A stretch of 32,570 bases of DNA from Candidatus Microgenomates bacterium (GCA_015486535.1 WFRK01000040.1:1-32570); one strand, 5' to 3'. Positions 15,120-22,551 are shown, counted from the stretch's first letter. Notes: generated from the sequence alone by a model not told the origin. Program-made: numbers and translations.

Positions 15120-16745
15120 ATGAATGAAAAAGAACCAATCTCAATACACCGAAATATAATAAAAGAAAAAAATGAACGAGATAAGATCAAGATAGCCATT
15201 GTGTGCTTATATGGTTATCCTCACAAACACGACACAGAACCATTTGCGGGTCAGGTTTTAAAACAACAATTAGATCAAAAATTTTCTGGTGAGGTGGAAT
15301 CAAATATATTTCTTCTGGGTCACAATGGTGAGTCAGATGAAGAAATAGAATTGTTTGCAAGACAACTTATAGAGGATAATGAAAATCAAGTTATAGGAAT
15401 TTCAATACCTCAGGGAACCCTACCAACAGCAGAAAAATTCTTATCTAGCTTACAAAGACTTGGATTTGAAGGGCAAATAATTTTAGGTCATTCTTTGCCC
15501 ACTTACTTACCAGAAATATTTTTACAACAATTCCCTCAAGCGATAATCGCTAGAGGATGGGGTGAAGATACATTTTGTCAGATCATTGAAGGTCAAATAA
15601 ATGATCCCTTAGTATTGGCTGAAATTCCAAATTTAACCTATATTGAAAATGGTCAAATTGTAAATAATGAAATAGTTTGGCCTAGAGAATTTATTCCTTC
15701 TTCTCACCATGACCCATCAAAATATTTTCCACGTATTGAAGCAAGTAGGGGATGTCATCATGATGTTTGTACCTACTGCACAAGACCTTTAAGAAGTAAG
15801 TCTCAACCTTCTTGGGTAAGAATACCACCTGAAATTGTCATACAAGATATCCATAATCTTAAAAAAAGTGGTGTAGAAAAATTCACTTTTACAGATGAAG
15901 ATTTTTTTGGCGATGATTTAGAAGGAGCAATGATGATTGCTGAGGCTTTAAAAGAAGTTGGTGGTATGACATTTGCCTTAGACCTTAGAGCTGATAGTAT
16001 CTTAAATCCAAATGATACTCCTAAGCAGGCAGAATATCGTGATAAATTATTGAGAACTTTAGTAGAAGCTGGTTTATCTCTAATATATGTTGGTGTTGAA
16101 ACATTATCTAAGACACAGCTACGACGTTACGGGAAAGGTGTTACCCCAGAAGATGAAATTGCAGCTGTCAAAAAGGTGGCTAGCTTATCAGTGCCAATAG
16201 AACTGGGTTTAATAACTTTTGATCCCATGCTTAGCCTCCAGGAACTCAAGGAGAATGTTGAAGGCTTAGAACAGTCAGGAATTTGGGTCTTTGGAAGTCA
16301 ATTATTTAGTGAACTTAGAGTTATTGAAGGTAATCCTTATTGCAATATTTTAAAAAATCATGATTTGGAAAGAGATTTTGATCCAAATTATATGACTCAC
16401 CATTATTCATACCTACATCCTGAGATAGAGCATATAAGGAATCTTTGTATACCGATCAAACGTCAAGTTGATAGTATTTATACTAGTGCCAGAAATATTT
16501 TTAGAACAAATTTCCATACTCCTGATTTTATAGAAAGATATATAGTGAGTTACAGAGAAAGAGAATTGAAAGTTCTAAAGTCACTTTTAGAAAATCCTGA
16601 AAATCACTTGCAAGTCATTGAAGAGGCTCGTCAAAATGAATATTTGAGCATTCAACAACTCAAACATGATCTTGATGGAATACCTGATGATGATAATTAT
16701 AGTGAACTGATTGAAAATATCACAAAATATTTGGATGAAGAATAA
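15120..16745 (+). CDS. B12-binding-type radical SAM enzyme with CX4CX2C cluster motif
   Basis: A 541-residue protein. Residues about 22-155 have the Rossmann pattern of a cobalamin-binding domain (KIAIVCLYGYPHKHD, VIGISIPQGTLPTAEKFLSS, GQIILGHSLPTYLPE, ARGWGEDTF), without an obvious DxHxxG histidine. The radical SAM core follows: SRGCHHDVCTYC places Cys at 212, 217 and 220, which is CX4CX2C instead of the usual CX3CX2C. LIYVGVETLSKTQLRRYGKG is the conserved strand after the core. The C-terminal 150 residues are mostly helical and acidic. Such enzymes do difficult methylations, C-C bond formation or ring changes. The substrate is unknown; neighbouring kinase, phosphatase-like and glycosyltransferase genes hint at a phosphorylated or glycosylated small molecule. 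Confidence 0.85.
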   Translation: MNEKEPISIHRNIIKEKNERDKIKIAIVCLYGYPHKHDTEPFAGQVLKQQLDQKFSGEVESNIFLLGHNGESDEEIELFARQLIEDNENQVIGISIPQGTLPTAEKFLSSLQRLGFEGQIILGHSLPTYLPEIFLQQFPQAIIARGWGEDTFCQIIEGQINDPLVLAEIPNLTYIENGQIVNNEIVWPREFIPSSHHDPSKYFPRIEASRGCHHDVCTYCTRPLRSKSQPSWVRIPPEIVIQDIHNLKKSGVEKFTFTDEDFFGDDLEGAMMIAEALKEVGGMTFALDLRADSILNPNDTPKQAEYRDKLLRTLVEAGLSLIYVGVETLSKTQLRRYGKGVTPEDEIAAVKKVASLSVPIELGLITFDPMLSLQELKENVEGLEQSGIWVFGSQLFSELRVIEGNPYCNILKNHDLERDFDPNYMTHHYSYLHPEIEHIRNLCIPIKRQVDSIYTSARNIFRTNFHTPDFIERYIVSYRERELKVLKSLLENPENHLQVIEEARQNEYLSIQQLKHDLDGIPDDDNYSELIENITKYLDEE

Positions 16746-16760
16746 ACAACTCTTTTTTAT

Positions 16761-16826
16761 ACTATCCCACTTGTCTCATTTTCTCTGGTAGTGAGACAGT
16801 GATAAGATATATTTATATGGGATAGT
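16761..16826. repeat. Nested inverted repeat
   Basis: Outer arms ACTATCCCA (16761-16769) and TGGGATAGT (16818-16826) are perfect 9-base complements. Inside them TGTCTCA (16772-16778) pairs with TGAGACA (16792-16798), and CAC/GTG extends that stem past one bulged T. It lies just after the radical SAM stop and before the Fic gene. It could be a structured RNA, a recombination-site remnant or the end of a small non-autonomous element; there is no long T run, so it is not a standard terminator. Confidence 0.6.
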
Positions 16827-16830
16827 TGGG

Positions 16831-16870
16831 TTCCAGACCCGTTTGGCTCACAATATATTTTCGCCTGAAA
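16831..16870 (+). repeat. Imperfect direct repeat, copy A (upstream of fic)
   Basis: Pairs with copy B at 18080-18120; by hand 29 of 41 aligned positions match with one gap. The core is ACCCRTTTGGCTCRCA. The bases just before it, GGG TTCCAGA CCC, resemble a T arm, and TTTGGCTCAC resembles a tRNA acceptor end, but the T-loop consensus is not kept. Confidence 0.5.
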
Positions 16871-16920
16871 AAAAGCATGTCCTAGTGTAGAGATTGAACC
16901 GCAATCTGATTTTATTGAAG

Positions 16921-16964
16921 TGGCACGATATTTGGCATAATTATGGCACAATATGTGATATACT
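16921..16964 (+). promoter_or_regulatory. fic promoter with three phased TGGCA repeats
   Basis: TGGCA occurs at 16921, 16933 and 16944, spaced 12 and 11 nt, about one helical turn each. CATAATTATG between the last two is palindromic. A -10-like TATACT (16959-16964) ends 7 nt before the ATG at 16972, and TTGGCA at 16932 is a poor, over-spaced -35. The layout suits an operator, perhaps for the winged helix at the C-terminus of the Fic protein itself. Confidence 0.5.
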
Positions 16965-16971
16965 TAAATAT

Positions 16972-18030
16972 ATGTTCCAGCCAAATTTTATAATCACTCC
17001 AGAAATTAATAACAGAATCGCTGAAATTGAAAAACTTAAAACTCTGGTTGATCAGGCAACAATTTTACCCGAGTTAGAGGTTCAATTGCGTTTCAGAGCT
17101 ACGGTTGAGTCCATTCACGGTTCTACTTCCATTGAAGGAAATCCTCTGAATGAACAAGAAGTTAAAAGAGTTCTTCATGGAAACACTATTACCGCCCCGG
17201 ATTATGCTATTAAAGAAATTCTAAATTATAAAAAAGCGCTTGATTGGTTAAATAAAAAAGAATCACAGCAAGACTTACTAACTTCAAAACAAATTTTGCA
17301 CATACACAAACTGCTCATGACAGACTTGCTTCCAAAAGAAAAAGTGGGTGTTTGGCGACCTGGGCCGATATATATAGTTGATGAAATAAATAAAAAAGAA
17401 ATTGTTCGATATATTGGACCTAAAGCAACAGATTTACCAAAGCTTATATCTGGTTTTTTAAAATGGGTCTCAATCCAGCAAAAAAATCAACGCTATCATC
17501 CTATTTTGTTGGCCGGACTTATTCACTATATTTTCGTTTCAATCCACCCATTTTCAGATGGTAATGGTAGAACTACTAGATTAATTACGCACAATTACCT
17601 GAAAATATCAAAGTACGACTTTAGACAATCTTTGACGCTGGATTCTTATTACTTACAACACCGCCAAGAATACTATCAATCTTTGAGCAGAGGAAAAACA
17701 TTCAATGATCGCATGGAATCAAATATCACAAAATTTTTAGATTTTTTCACAAAAGGATTTCTTCAATCATCCCAAAATATCAGCCAATATATTAAACTCA
17801 ATAAAATCTCTAATAAGAGCAATAAACCTCTTAGGCTCAACCAAGAAGAGTTACAAATTCTAGACTATGTTTATGAATTTGGCTCGATAAACATTAGTGA
17901 AGCTATTGAATTTTTGAGAGCAACAAGAAGAACTGTTCAAAGACGCTTAACTAATTTAGTTGATAATAATATTCTTAAAGTTGAAGGAAAAGGGCCTGCT
18001 ACAAAGTATTTGCTCAATAATAAAAAATAG
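16972..18030 (+). CDS. Fic-family AMP-transferase-type protein with C-terminal winged helix
   Basis: A 352-residue Fic protein. The catalytic motif IHPFSDGNGRTTR (His192) matches HPFx(D/E)GNGRxxR exactly, so nucleotide transfer, usually AMP onto a protein hydroxyl, should be possible. An N-terminal inhibitory motif STSIEGN (51-57, Glu55) fits [S/T]xxxE[G/N], marking a class II, self-inhibited Fic. A helix-rich N-terminal domain (about 1-100) precedes it, and a winged helix (about 288-345, SEAIEFLRATRRTVQRRL) ends the protein. The start at 16972 begins the recognisable domain; an in-frame upstream ATG at 16894 would run through the promoter. Self-regulation is likely. It is flanked by imperfect repeats and lies in the accessory region, so it may be mobile. 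Confidence 0.93.
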   Translation: MFQPNFIITPEINNRIAEIEKLKTLVDQATILPELEVQLRFRATVESIHGSTSIEGNPLNEQEVKRVLHGNTITAPDYAIKEILNYKKALDWLNKKESQQDLLTSKQILHIHKLLMTDLLPKEKVGVWRPGPIYIVDEINKKEIVRYIGPKATDLPKLISGFLKWVSIQQKNQRYHPILLAGLIHYIFVSIHPFSDGNGRTTRLITHNYLKISKYDFRQSLTLDSYYLQHRQEYYQSLSRGKTFNDRMESNITKFLDFFTKGFLQSSQNISQYIKLNKISNKSNKPLRLNQEELQILDYVYEFGSINISEAIEFLRATRRTVQRRLTNLVDNNILKVEGKGPATKYLLNNKK

Positions 18031-18079
18031 TCATTGATTATCTATCTCATAAACAAGTAGTACTTATAAGACCAAACGG

Positions 18080-18120
18080 CTCTAAACCCATTTGGCTCGC
18101 ATTATCTCTGTCTTCTGAAA
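18080..18120 (+). repeat. Imperfect direct repeat, copy B (downstream of fic)
   Basis: Partner of 16831-16870, 50 nt after the fic stop. Immediately 5' is ACCAAACGG, which can pair imperfectly with CCCATTTGGC, so this copy can form a hairpin that copy A does not form in the same way. Confidence 0.5.
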
Positions 18121-18266
18121 TTTGCCACCGCACTAAACATCGATGGATGACTTACTTCTTAAACATTAATTTCGTAAATTTGATTTCCCAACTGCATTCG
18201 TATAAATTTCTATCATAATATTTTTTTCAAATGTGGACAATTGATCCCAAGATGAATTAATTCAGA

Positions 18267-18530
18267 TTACTTTTCCGTAAAAAATCTCTCCGCTTCATTG
18301 AGCGTTTTTTCAAAATCAAAAGAAGCATTGAAAAATGCTAAGTTATACTTTTTGCATTCTGCCTGAAAAAAACGACTATCTCGAATCCAACGAGCAATGG
18401 CTTTCTTTAACTGCTGAGGCTTAATTTCTTTGTGCCAATCATCTTCTGGAGAAGCATGAGCTTGAATTTGCACAAATTTCTCAGCCACAGAAATGTCTGG
18501 ATAACCTAAAAAACCAACTCTAAAAGACAT
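18267..18530 (-). pseudogene. C-terminal remnant of a P-loop kinase-like protein
   Basis: An 87-codon frame with its own ATG. The sequence GYPDISVAEKFVQIQAH, the ASPEDDWH block, AIARWIRDSRFFQAECKKYN and LAFFNASFDFEKTLNEAERF resembles the C-terminal half of small AAA/P-loop kinase-like proteins (which end with S..Fq.eC.kyg..f.dtS.dFe..l). No Walker A motif is in this frame, and the 190 bases upstream hold no missing N-terminus. I therefore read it as a truncated leftover rather than a working kinase; a stand-alone small protein cannot be excluded. Family likeness is from memory. Confidence 0.5.
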
Positions 18531-18678
18531 GATTAGAACATAATCAAATTAACCAAATTATTGTACTACAACTAATGTTGACAATCACTTGTTGTCTTGG
18601 TCACATAATTTGTTTTGTGGATAACAAGCAACAGAAACCTGACTACTCTTAAATAGCAAATTTATCATCATTTAATAC

Positions 18679-18708
18679 TTGCGTCATTTATTGCTTTGAG
18701 AGTAAAAT
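18679..18708 (+). promoter_or_regulatory. Promoter and RBS for the DNRLRE protein
   Basis: TTGCGT, 18 nt, TAAAAT. The following GAGG, 7 nt before the ATG at 18721, can act as a Shine-Dalgarno if the transcript starts just 5' of it. Confidence 0.4.
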
Positions 18709-18720
18709 TGAGGCAATAAG

Positions 18721-19773
18721 ATGTTGATCAAAAATTTTGAGAAAGTATTGACAACTTTAGTAAGTGGCGTTTTTTTTGTGTTTATCTTGTTTTCACTGAC
18801 GCAAAAAGCTTATGCCGAAACCTTTATAGTCTATCCCGCTTCCGACACCTACGTTGACTCCAGCTATCCCGATACAAATTTCAACTCAAGACCTTATCTT
18901 TTAGTTAAAGATTACGAAGGTAATTGGGCATGCAGCTATATTAAGTTCCAAAATATCCCAGAATCCAATGAAGGACTACCCTTAAAAAGTGCAATTTTGC
19001 ACATCGATGTCATTGGTGCCATGGGTGACAACCCGGCTCACTGGCATGTCGCCCCGGTGGCCGAAAACTGGAATGCCACCACCCTTACTGCTAACAACCG
19101 ACCTGGATATTTAAGTGACCCACAGTACACTTCAGACCCGACAATCGATATTTCAGAACATGGATTTAAAAGTATAGATTTAACTCACATTGTCAAAGGC
19201 TGGCAAAGTAGTGCTCTCGACTTTAATAAGGGAGTGGCACTGTGCGAGTTTATCGGAGGTAGTCGCTCACTGGTAACTATTAAGAAACAAAATTCTCCTC
19301 CTCCTTTTACTCCGTATTTGACTGTTGACTACAAAGCTCTACCGGGAGAAGGTGGAGCTGATGAAACTGGACCAACCCAGACACCAACACCGACATTAGT
19401 GCCGACAGCTAGACCGACACCTACGCCTACTCCCACACTCACTCCGACCGATACATCAACCCCTACTCTGGAGGCTGAAGCGACTACTGGGCCAACCACT
19501 ACTCCTTCTGACACTAATACAACGCCAACGGATACAGTATCGACAGCCAGCACACAAACAGCAACATCAAGTGTTGCCGGCAGTCAAAATGAGGAAAACA
19601 ACAAAGCGAGCTCGTTTATTTATTGGCTGGTCATCGTCATCTTGTTGGCAACTATCGCTAGCTTACTGATACTGTTCTTCAGAAAGAAAAAACAAAAGAA
19701 GTCACCATCTCACACTAAAAGTACCGACAAAAATGCAAAAACCAAGCACAGTGGCTCAAGTGAAAAAAAGTAG
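18721..19773 (+). CDS. Cell-surface DNRLRE-domain protein with Thr/Pro stalk and membrane anchor
   Basis: A 350-residue exported protein. The signal peptide (about 1-32) ends AYA. Residues about 33-205 form a DNRLRE-type beta-sandwich: YPASDTYVDSSYPDTNF opens it and WACSYIKFQNIP follows, with AENWNATTLTANNRPGY and FTPYLTVDYKA near the end. These domains occur in large extracellular proteins and are related to carbohydrate-binding modules. A low-complexity Pro/Thr stalk (about 215-285) leads to a membrane helix (about 298-320) and a very basic cytoplasmic tail of 30 residues. It is likely anchored with the domain held away from the cell, perhaps for attachment to a polysaccharide or host surface. 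There is no sortase motif. Confidence 0.85.
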   Translation: MLIKNFEKVLTTLVSGVFFVFILFSLTQKAYAETFIVYPASDTYVDSSYPDTNFNSRPYLLVKDYEGNWACSYIKFQNIPESNEGLPLKSAILHIDVIGAMGDNPAHWHVAPVAENWNATTLTANNRPGYLSDPQYTSDPTIDISEHGFKSIDLTHIVKGWQSSALDFNKGVALCEFIGGSRSLVTIKKQNSPPPFTPYLTVDYKALPGEGGADETGPTQTPTPTLVPTARPTPTPTPTLTPTDTSTPTLEAEATTGPTTTPSDTNTTPTDTVSTASTQTATSSVAGSQNEENNKASSFIYWLVIVILLATIASLLILFFRKKKQKKSPSHTKSTDKNAKTKHSGSSEKK

Positions 19774-19825
19774 GGTTGGGTTAATTTGTTGATATACGCG
19801 TGGACGGAATGAGCTTGATTTATTT

Positions 19826-20203
19826 TTAGTTCAAATCTTTTAAAAAGTCGCTGATCCTTTCTGGATTTTCATTTGCTTGATCTTGTTTGAAATAAAATTC
19901 CAAAAATACAATTTCTTGTTCTTGAGGAAAATACGCGTAGATCAAACGCAAACCACTTCTAACACCTCGTCCCTTAAGACTTCTACAAGCAATTTTCTTC
20001 ACTTTAAAAAAAGATAGTTTCTTTGTGTTACCAGCACCTTTAATCTCAAAAATACCATGATTATCAATATTAAAGAGATGAAAGAGTCTAATGGCATTAT
20101 CTTTTAGAGTCTCTGAATCGCTCTCAAGAGTATGAAATTTCTTTTTTAATTTCTTTAAATCTTTTTCAAATTTTCTTGTTGTATCATATTTAATTTTCGT
20201 CAT
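19826..20203 (-). CDS. RelE/ParE-type toxin of a Panacea toxin-antitoxin pair
   Basis: A 125-residue protein with the RelE/ParE fold pattern: helices at the N-terminus (FEKDLKKLKKKF), then strands with KLSFFKVKKIACRSLKGRG, then SGLRLIYAYFPQEQEIVFLE, ending with FYFKQDQANENPERISDFL. RelE toxins cut mRNA in the ribosome; ParE relatives poison gyrase. The R-LRLIYAY core and FLEFYFKxDxxxEN tail favour the RelE-like side, but the target is not settled. It starts inside the 3' end of the antitoxin gene (14-nt overlap), so translation is coupled, with antitoxin made first. Confidence 0.85.
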   Translation of the reverse strand: MTKIKYDTTRKFEKDLKKLKKKFHTLESDSETLKDNAIRLFHLFNIDNHGIFEIKGAGNTKKLSFFKVKKIACRSLKGRGVRSGLRLIYAYFPQEQEIVFLEFYFKQDQANENPERISDFLKDLN

Positions 20204-20963
20204 ACTGTCTCACTGAAAATTCCGGAGTACGATAAAATACGGCTTCGTAATTAATCACTTTTTGATCTTTTGCTCCAATCCATGGAACATCTTTGTGAGA
20301 ATACTCTTTCATCTTGCTAGCATTAAAATCTTTAAAACGCTCTATCTCCCAATCAATCAAATCTTTTGCTCGTGCAGATAAACTGGCAAGATCTGCAGGT
20401 CTCCGTGGCAAATATTTTTTTTGGTCATGCTGAAAGTATTTTTTAGTCACTCGTACTAAATCACCATCTTTTTCCATCTCTTTGATGATATCCAAAAAAG
20501 CAGCGGGAGTTGGTCCAAAATGATTTTTAATATATTTTGCACCAATTAACTGCTCTTCAAATTTCTCATAATAATCAAAATCAATGAAATACATTAATTT
20601 GCAAATCACTGCCTCACCAACATTGGGGCGGGCACCAATGTTTTCCAGGATATATAAAAGCACCTCTTTAAACTTCTTCACTCTTTCTTGTGGAACAGAT
20701 ATACGCATTGCTTGCTTAGTAGTTTTTAGCTTTTGCTTTCTTTTTTCTAATTTTACTTTTGGTTTTAAAATGTCTTTTCCAGATAAGAAATTCTCTAAAG
20801 ATAATCCAAAAATCTGCGCTAATTCTTGCGCCTCTTTCACTGACATATCTCTTGCACCAGTTTCAATTTGTGCATAAGTGGGACGAGAAACACCAATCTT
20901 CTTAGCCAGAAACTCTTGGCTTAAATCGTGCTTTTGTCGTAATTTTTTTAGAAATGTAATCAT
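20190..20963 (-). CDS. XRE-HTH plus Panacea (DUF4065) antitoxin
   Basis: A 257-residue two-domain protein. Residues 1-60 are an XRE/Cro helix-turn-helix (LRQKHDLSQEFLAKKIGVSR, then TYAQIETGARDMS). A basic linker follows. Residues about 95-245 are a Panacea/DUF4065 domain, with AVICKLMYFIDFDYYEKFEE, KNHFGPTPAAFLDIIKEMEK and a late YSHKDVPWIGA. Panacea domains are known to neutralise many unrelated toxins, and XRE-Panacea fusions usually repress their own operon. A full promoter and an AAGG ribosome site lie just upstream. Confidence 0.87.
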   Translation of the reverse strand: MITFLKKLRQKHDLSQEFLAKKIGVSRPTYAQIETGARDMSVKEAQELAQIFGLSLENFLSGKDILKPKVKLEKRKQKLKTTKQAMRISVPQERVKKFKEVLLYILENIGARPNVGEAVICKLMYFIDFDYYEKFEEQLIGAKYIKNHFGPTPAAFLDIIKEMEKDGDLVRVTKKYFQHDQKKYLPRRPADLASLSARAKDLIDWEIERFKDFNASKMKEYSHKDVPWIGAKDQKVINYEAVFYRTPEFSVRQYDEN

Positions 20964-20994
20964 AATACCTTCATTAAATTATCAATATATCTGT

Positions 20995-21023
20995 ATGGTA
21001 GCAAATGTAAAGATTCTTGTCAA
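20995..21023 (-). promoter_or_regulatory. Promoter of the toxin-antitoxin operon
   Basis: Minus strand reads a perfect TTGACA, 17 nt, TACCAT; the -10 ends 31 nt before the ATG at 20963 and GAAGG lies 4 nt before that ATG. The leader is AT-rich, with the near-repeats ATATATTGATAAT that could bind the XRE domain. Confidence 0.55.
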
Positions 21024-21111
21024 ATGAATTGCTAGAAAATTTTACCTAACTTTAAATCCCACTTTTACTTTTGACAGAAGAGTTGGCTAGAAATCACAAT
21101 CTGCAACATTC

Positions 21112-21936
21112 TTAAAACTCAACCGTGGTTGTAATTGGCATATGGTCAGAACCATATAAATCAAGCTTTTGACAATTTTTTAGTTTGATATTTTTCAACC
21201 AAACAAAATCGATTTTTCTTCGCACATGAATGTTCAATAATCTAATTATCTTGCCAAGAACAGCTACACCAAGACTGGTGTCTATATTAAATAAATCAGC
21301 CGTCCAATCAATTTGTTTTGTTGCTTCGATATAATGGGACCCGAAAAGTTCTTTGTATAATTTCTGTTCCTTGCCAGTTTTCAATAAATCAAGACAGTTA
21401 AAATCGCCACAAATAATTTCTCCTGCCGGTATATTAATCTGTTTAGACAGATGTTTAATGTAAAGTAATTGTTTTAGTCTGTGCCGCATACCACCATTAT
21501 GGTCAAGGTGAACATTGGCTACGTAAAGGCTCTTTTTGCCGATGCCAAACTTGATAAGTATCATGCGCCTTTTCAAAGACGAGACAATACCTCCAGCTAA
21601 GAAAGAAAAAATCTTTTCATGAATTTTAAGTTGCTGACTGTATGGTAAAAAAAATAGATGTTTTGACTTTATTGACAACACGGTCTTATTCCAAAGTATA
21701 CAATTGCCCATACCAAATATATTTTTCTCTTCCCCAAGATGGCATTCTGCTTGCCATGAATCTCCAAGCTTATGAAGTAAGTTTTTTATGATATTTTCTT
21801 TTTCATAAATAACTACCTCTTGTAAACATATCATTGAGACGCCTGAGGCCACCATTTCTAATAAATTGTTGATTACCTCGTTAGAATGTTGTGAAAATTG
21901 GATGTTGTAAGTTACAAAACTAATTTGTTTTTTCAT
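21112..21936 (-). CDS. Endonuclease/exonuclease/phosphatase (EEP) family hydrolase
   Basis: A 274-residue soluble protein of the EEP fold, which hydrolyses phosphodiesters or phosphomonoesters with Mg2+. Motifs in order: FVTYNIQFSQ (Asn near 11), MICLQEV (metal-binding Glu near 40), VANVHLDHNGG (catalytic His), CGDFNCLD (Asp and Asn), WLKNIKLKN, and the final GSDHMPI (Asp-His). Members include nucleases, sphingomyelinases and inositol-phosphate phosphatases; nothing here picks one. There is no signal peptide, so it is cytoplasmic. Its codons are AT-rich, like those of the other accessory genes. Confidence 0.88.
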   Translation of the reverse strand: MKKQISFVTYNIQFSQHSNEVINNLLEMVASGVSMICLQEVVIYEKENIIKNLLHKLGDSWQAECHLGEEKNIFGMGNCILWNKTVLSIKSKHLFFLPYSQQLKIHEKIFSFLAGGIVSSLKRRMILIKFGIGKKSLYVANVHLDHNGGMRHRLKQLLYIKHLSKQINIPAGEIICGDFNCLDLLKTGKEQKLYKELFGSHYIEATKQIDWTADLFNIDTSLGVAVLGKIIRLLNIHVRRKIDFVWLKNIKLKNCQKLDLYGSDHMPITTTVEF

Positions 21937-22052
21937 TATTGGAAGAATTTTTTAAACCTTTTTCAGCTCGAATGATAAACTGCTTTTTGCCTTGGCCAGC
22001 AGCAATGCGATTAAAATTGTTTCGATTTCATTAAATCCATTTAAATCAAACA

Positions 22053-22081
22053 TTGATAAACCTAGACTAGTCTTCTATGAT
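22053..22081 (+). promoter_or_regulatory. Promoter for the GNAT gene
   Basis: TTGATA, 17 nt, TATGAT, ending 17 nt before the ATG at 22099. No Shine-Dalgarno is visible. Confidence 0.5.
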
Positions 22082-22098
22082 AATACAGAAATTAAACT

Positions 22099-22551
22099 AT
22101 GATTACAATCCGCTTTACCGCCGCCAATGAAAAACAAACGATCGATTTTATCCAACTTAATCGATTAATCAAACAGTTGGCCGGCTTCAGTCCGCCACAT
22201 AATCAAAAATCATGGACTCAATTTTTGAACCAGGAAAGTCTCCATCAATTAATTGCCGTTGAAGACAACGGAAATAAACTCATCGGACTGGCGAGTCTTT
22301 TTGTGATTGAAAAAATTGAGTATCGCACCGGGTTAATCGAAGGTTTAGTGGTTGATCAAACCTATCGTCATCAAGGTATCGGTAAACAAATGATGCAAAA
22401 GCTGGTGGAACAAGGGCGTCGTTTGCAATTAAAACAGTTAGACTTAACTTCAAATCCGACTCGGTTAGCGGCAAATCGCTTTTACCAAAAGTTTGGTTTT
22501 CGAAAAAGAGAAACAAATGTCTATCGCTTACTCATTAGCAATCAATCTTGA
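22099..22551 (+). CDS. GNAT-family N-acetyltransferase
   Basis: A 150-residue GNAT protein that moves an acetyl group from acetyl-CoA to an amine. The acetyl-CoA site is in LVVDQTYRHQGIGKQMMQKL (R/QxxGxG/A form, RHQGIG). NPTRLAANRFYQKFGFRKRE is the typical motif B region. The substrate is not identifiable. The last 10 nt overlap the convergent PAP2 gene. GC content and codon use match the core blocks again, so the accessory region probably ends upstream of here. Confidence 0.87.
   Translation: MITIRFTAANEKQTIDFIQLNRLIKQLAGFSPPHNQKSWTQFLNQESLHQLIAVEDNGNKLIGLASLFVIEKIEYRTGLIEGLVVDQTYRHQGIGKQMMQKLVEQGRRLQLKQLDLTSNPTRLAANRFYQKFGFRKRETNVYRLLISNQS

Noticed and set aside
16757-16951. A 64-codon minus-strand frame across the repeat region before fic
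   Set aside because: It reads through the inverted repeat and the fic promoter, has no recognisable ribosome site and no protein-like pattern; noncoding structure explains it better.
19370-19560. Repetitive ACC/CCG-rich stretch resembling a tandem repeat or CRISPR-like array
   Set aside because: It is the Pro/Thr codon run of the surface-protein stalk; units vary in length and there are no spacers.
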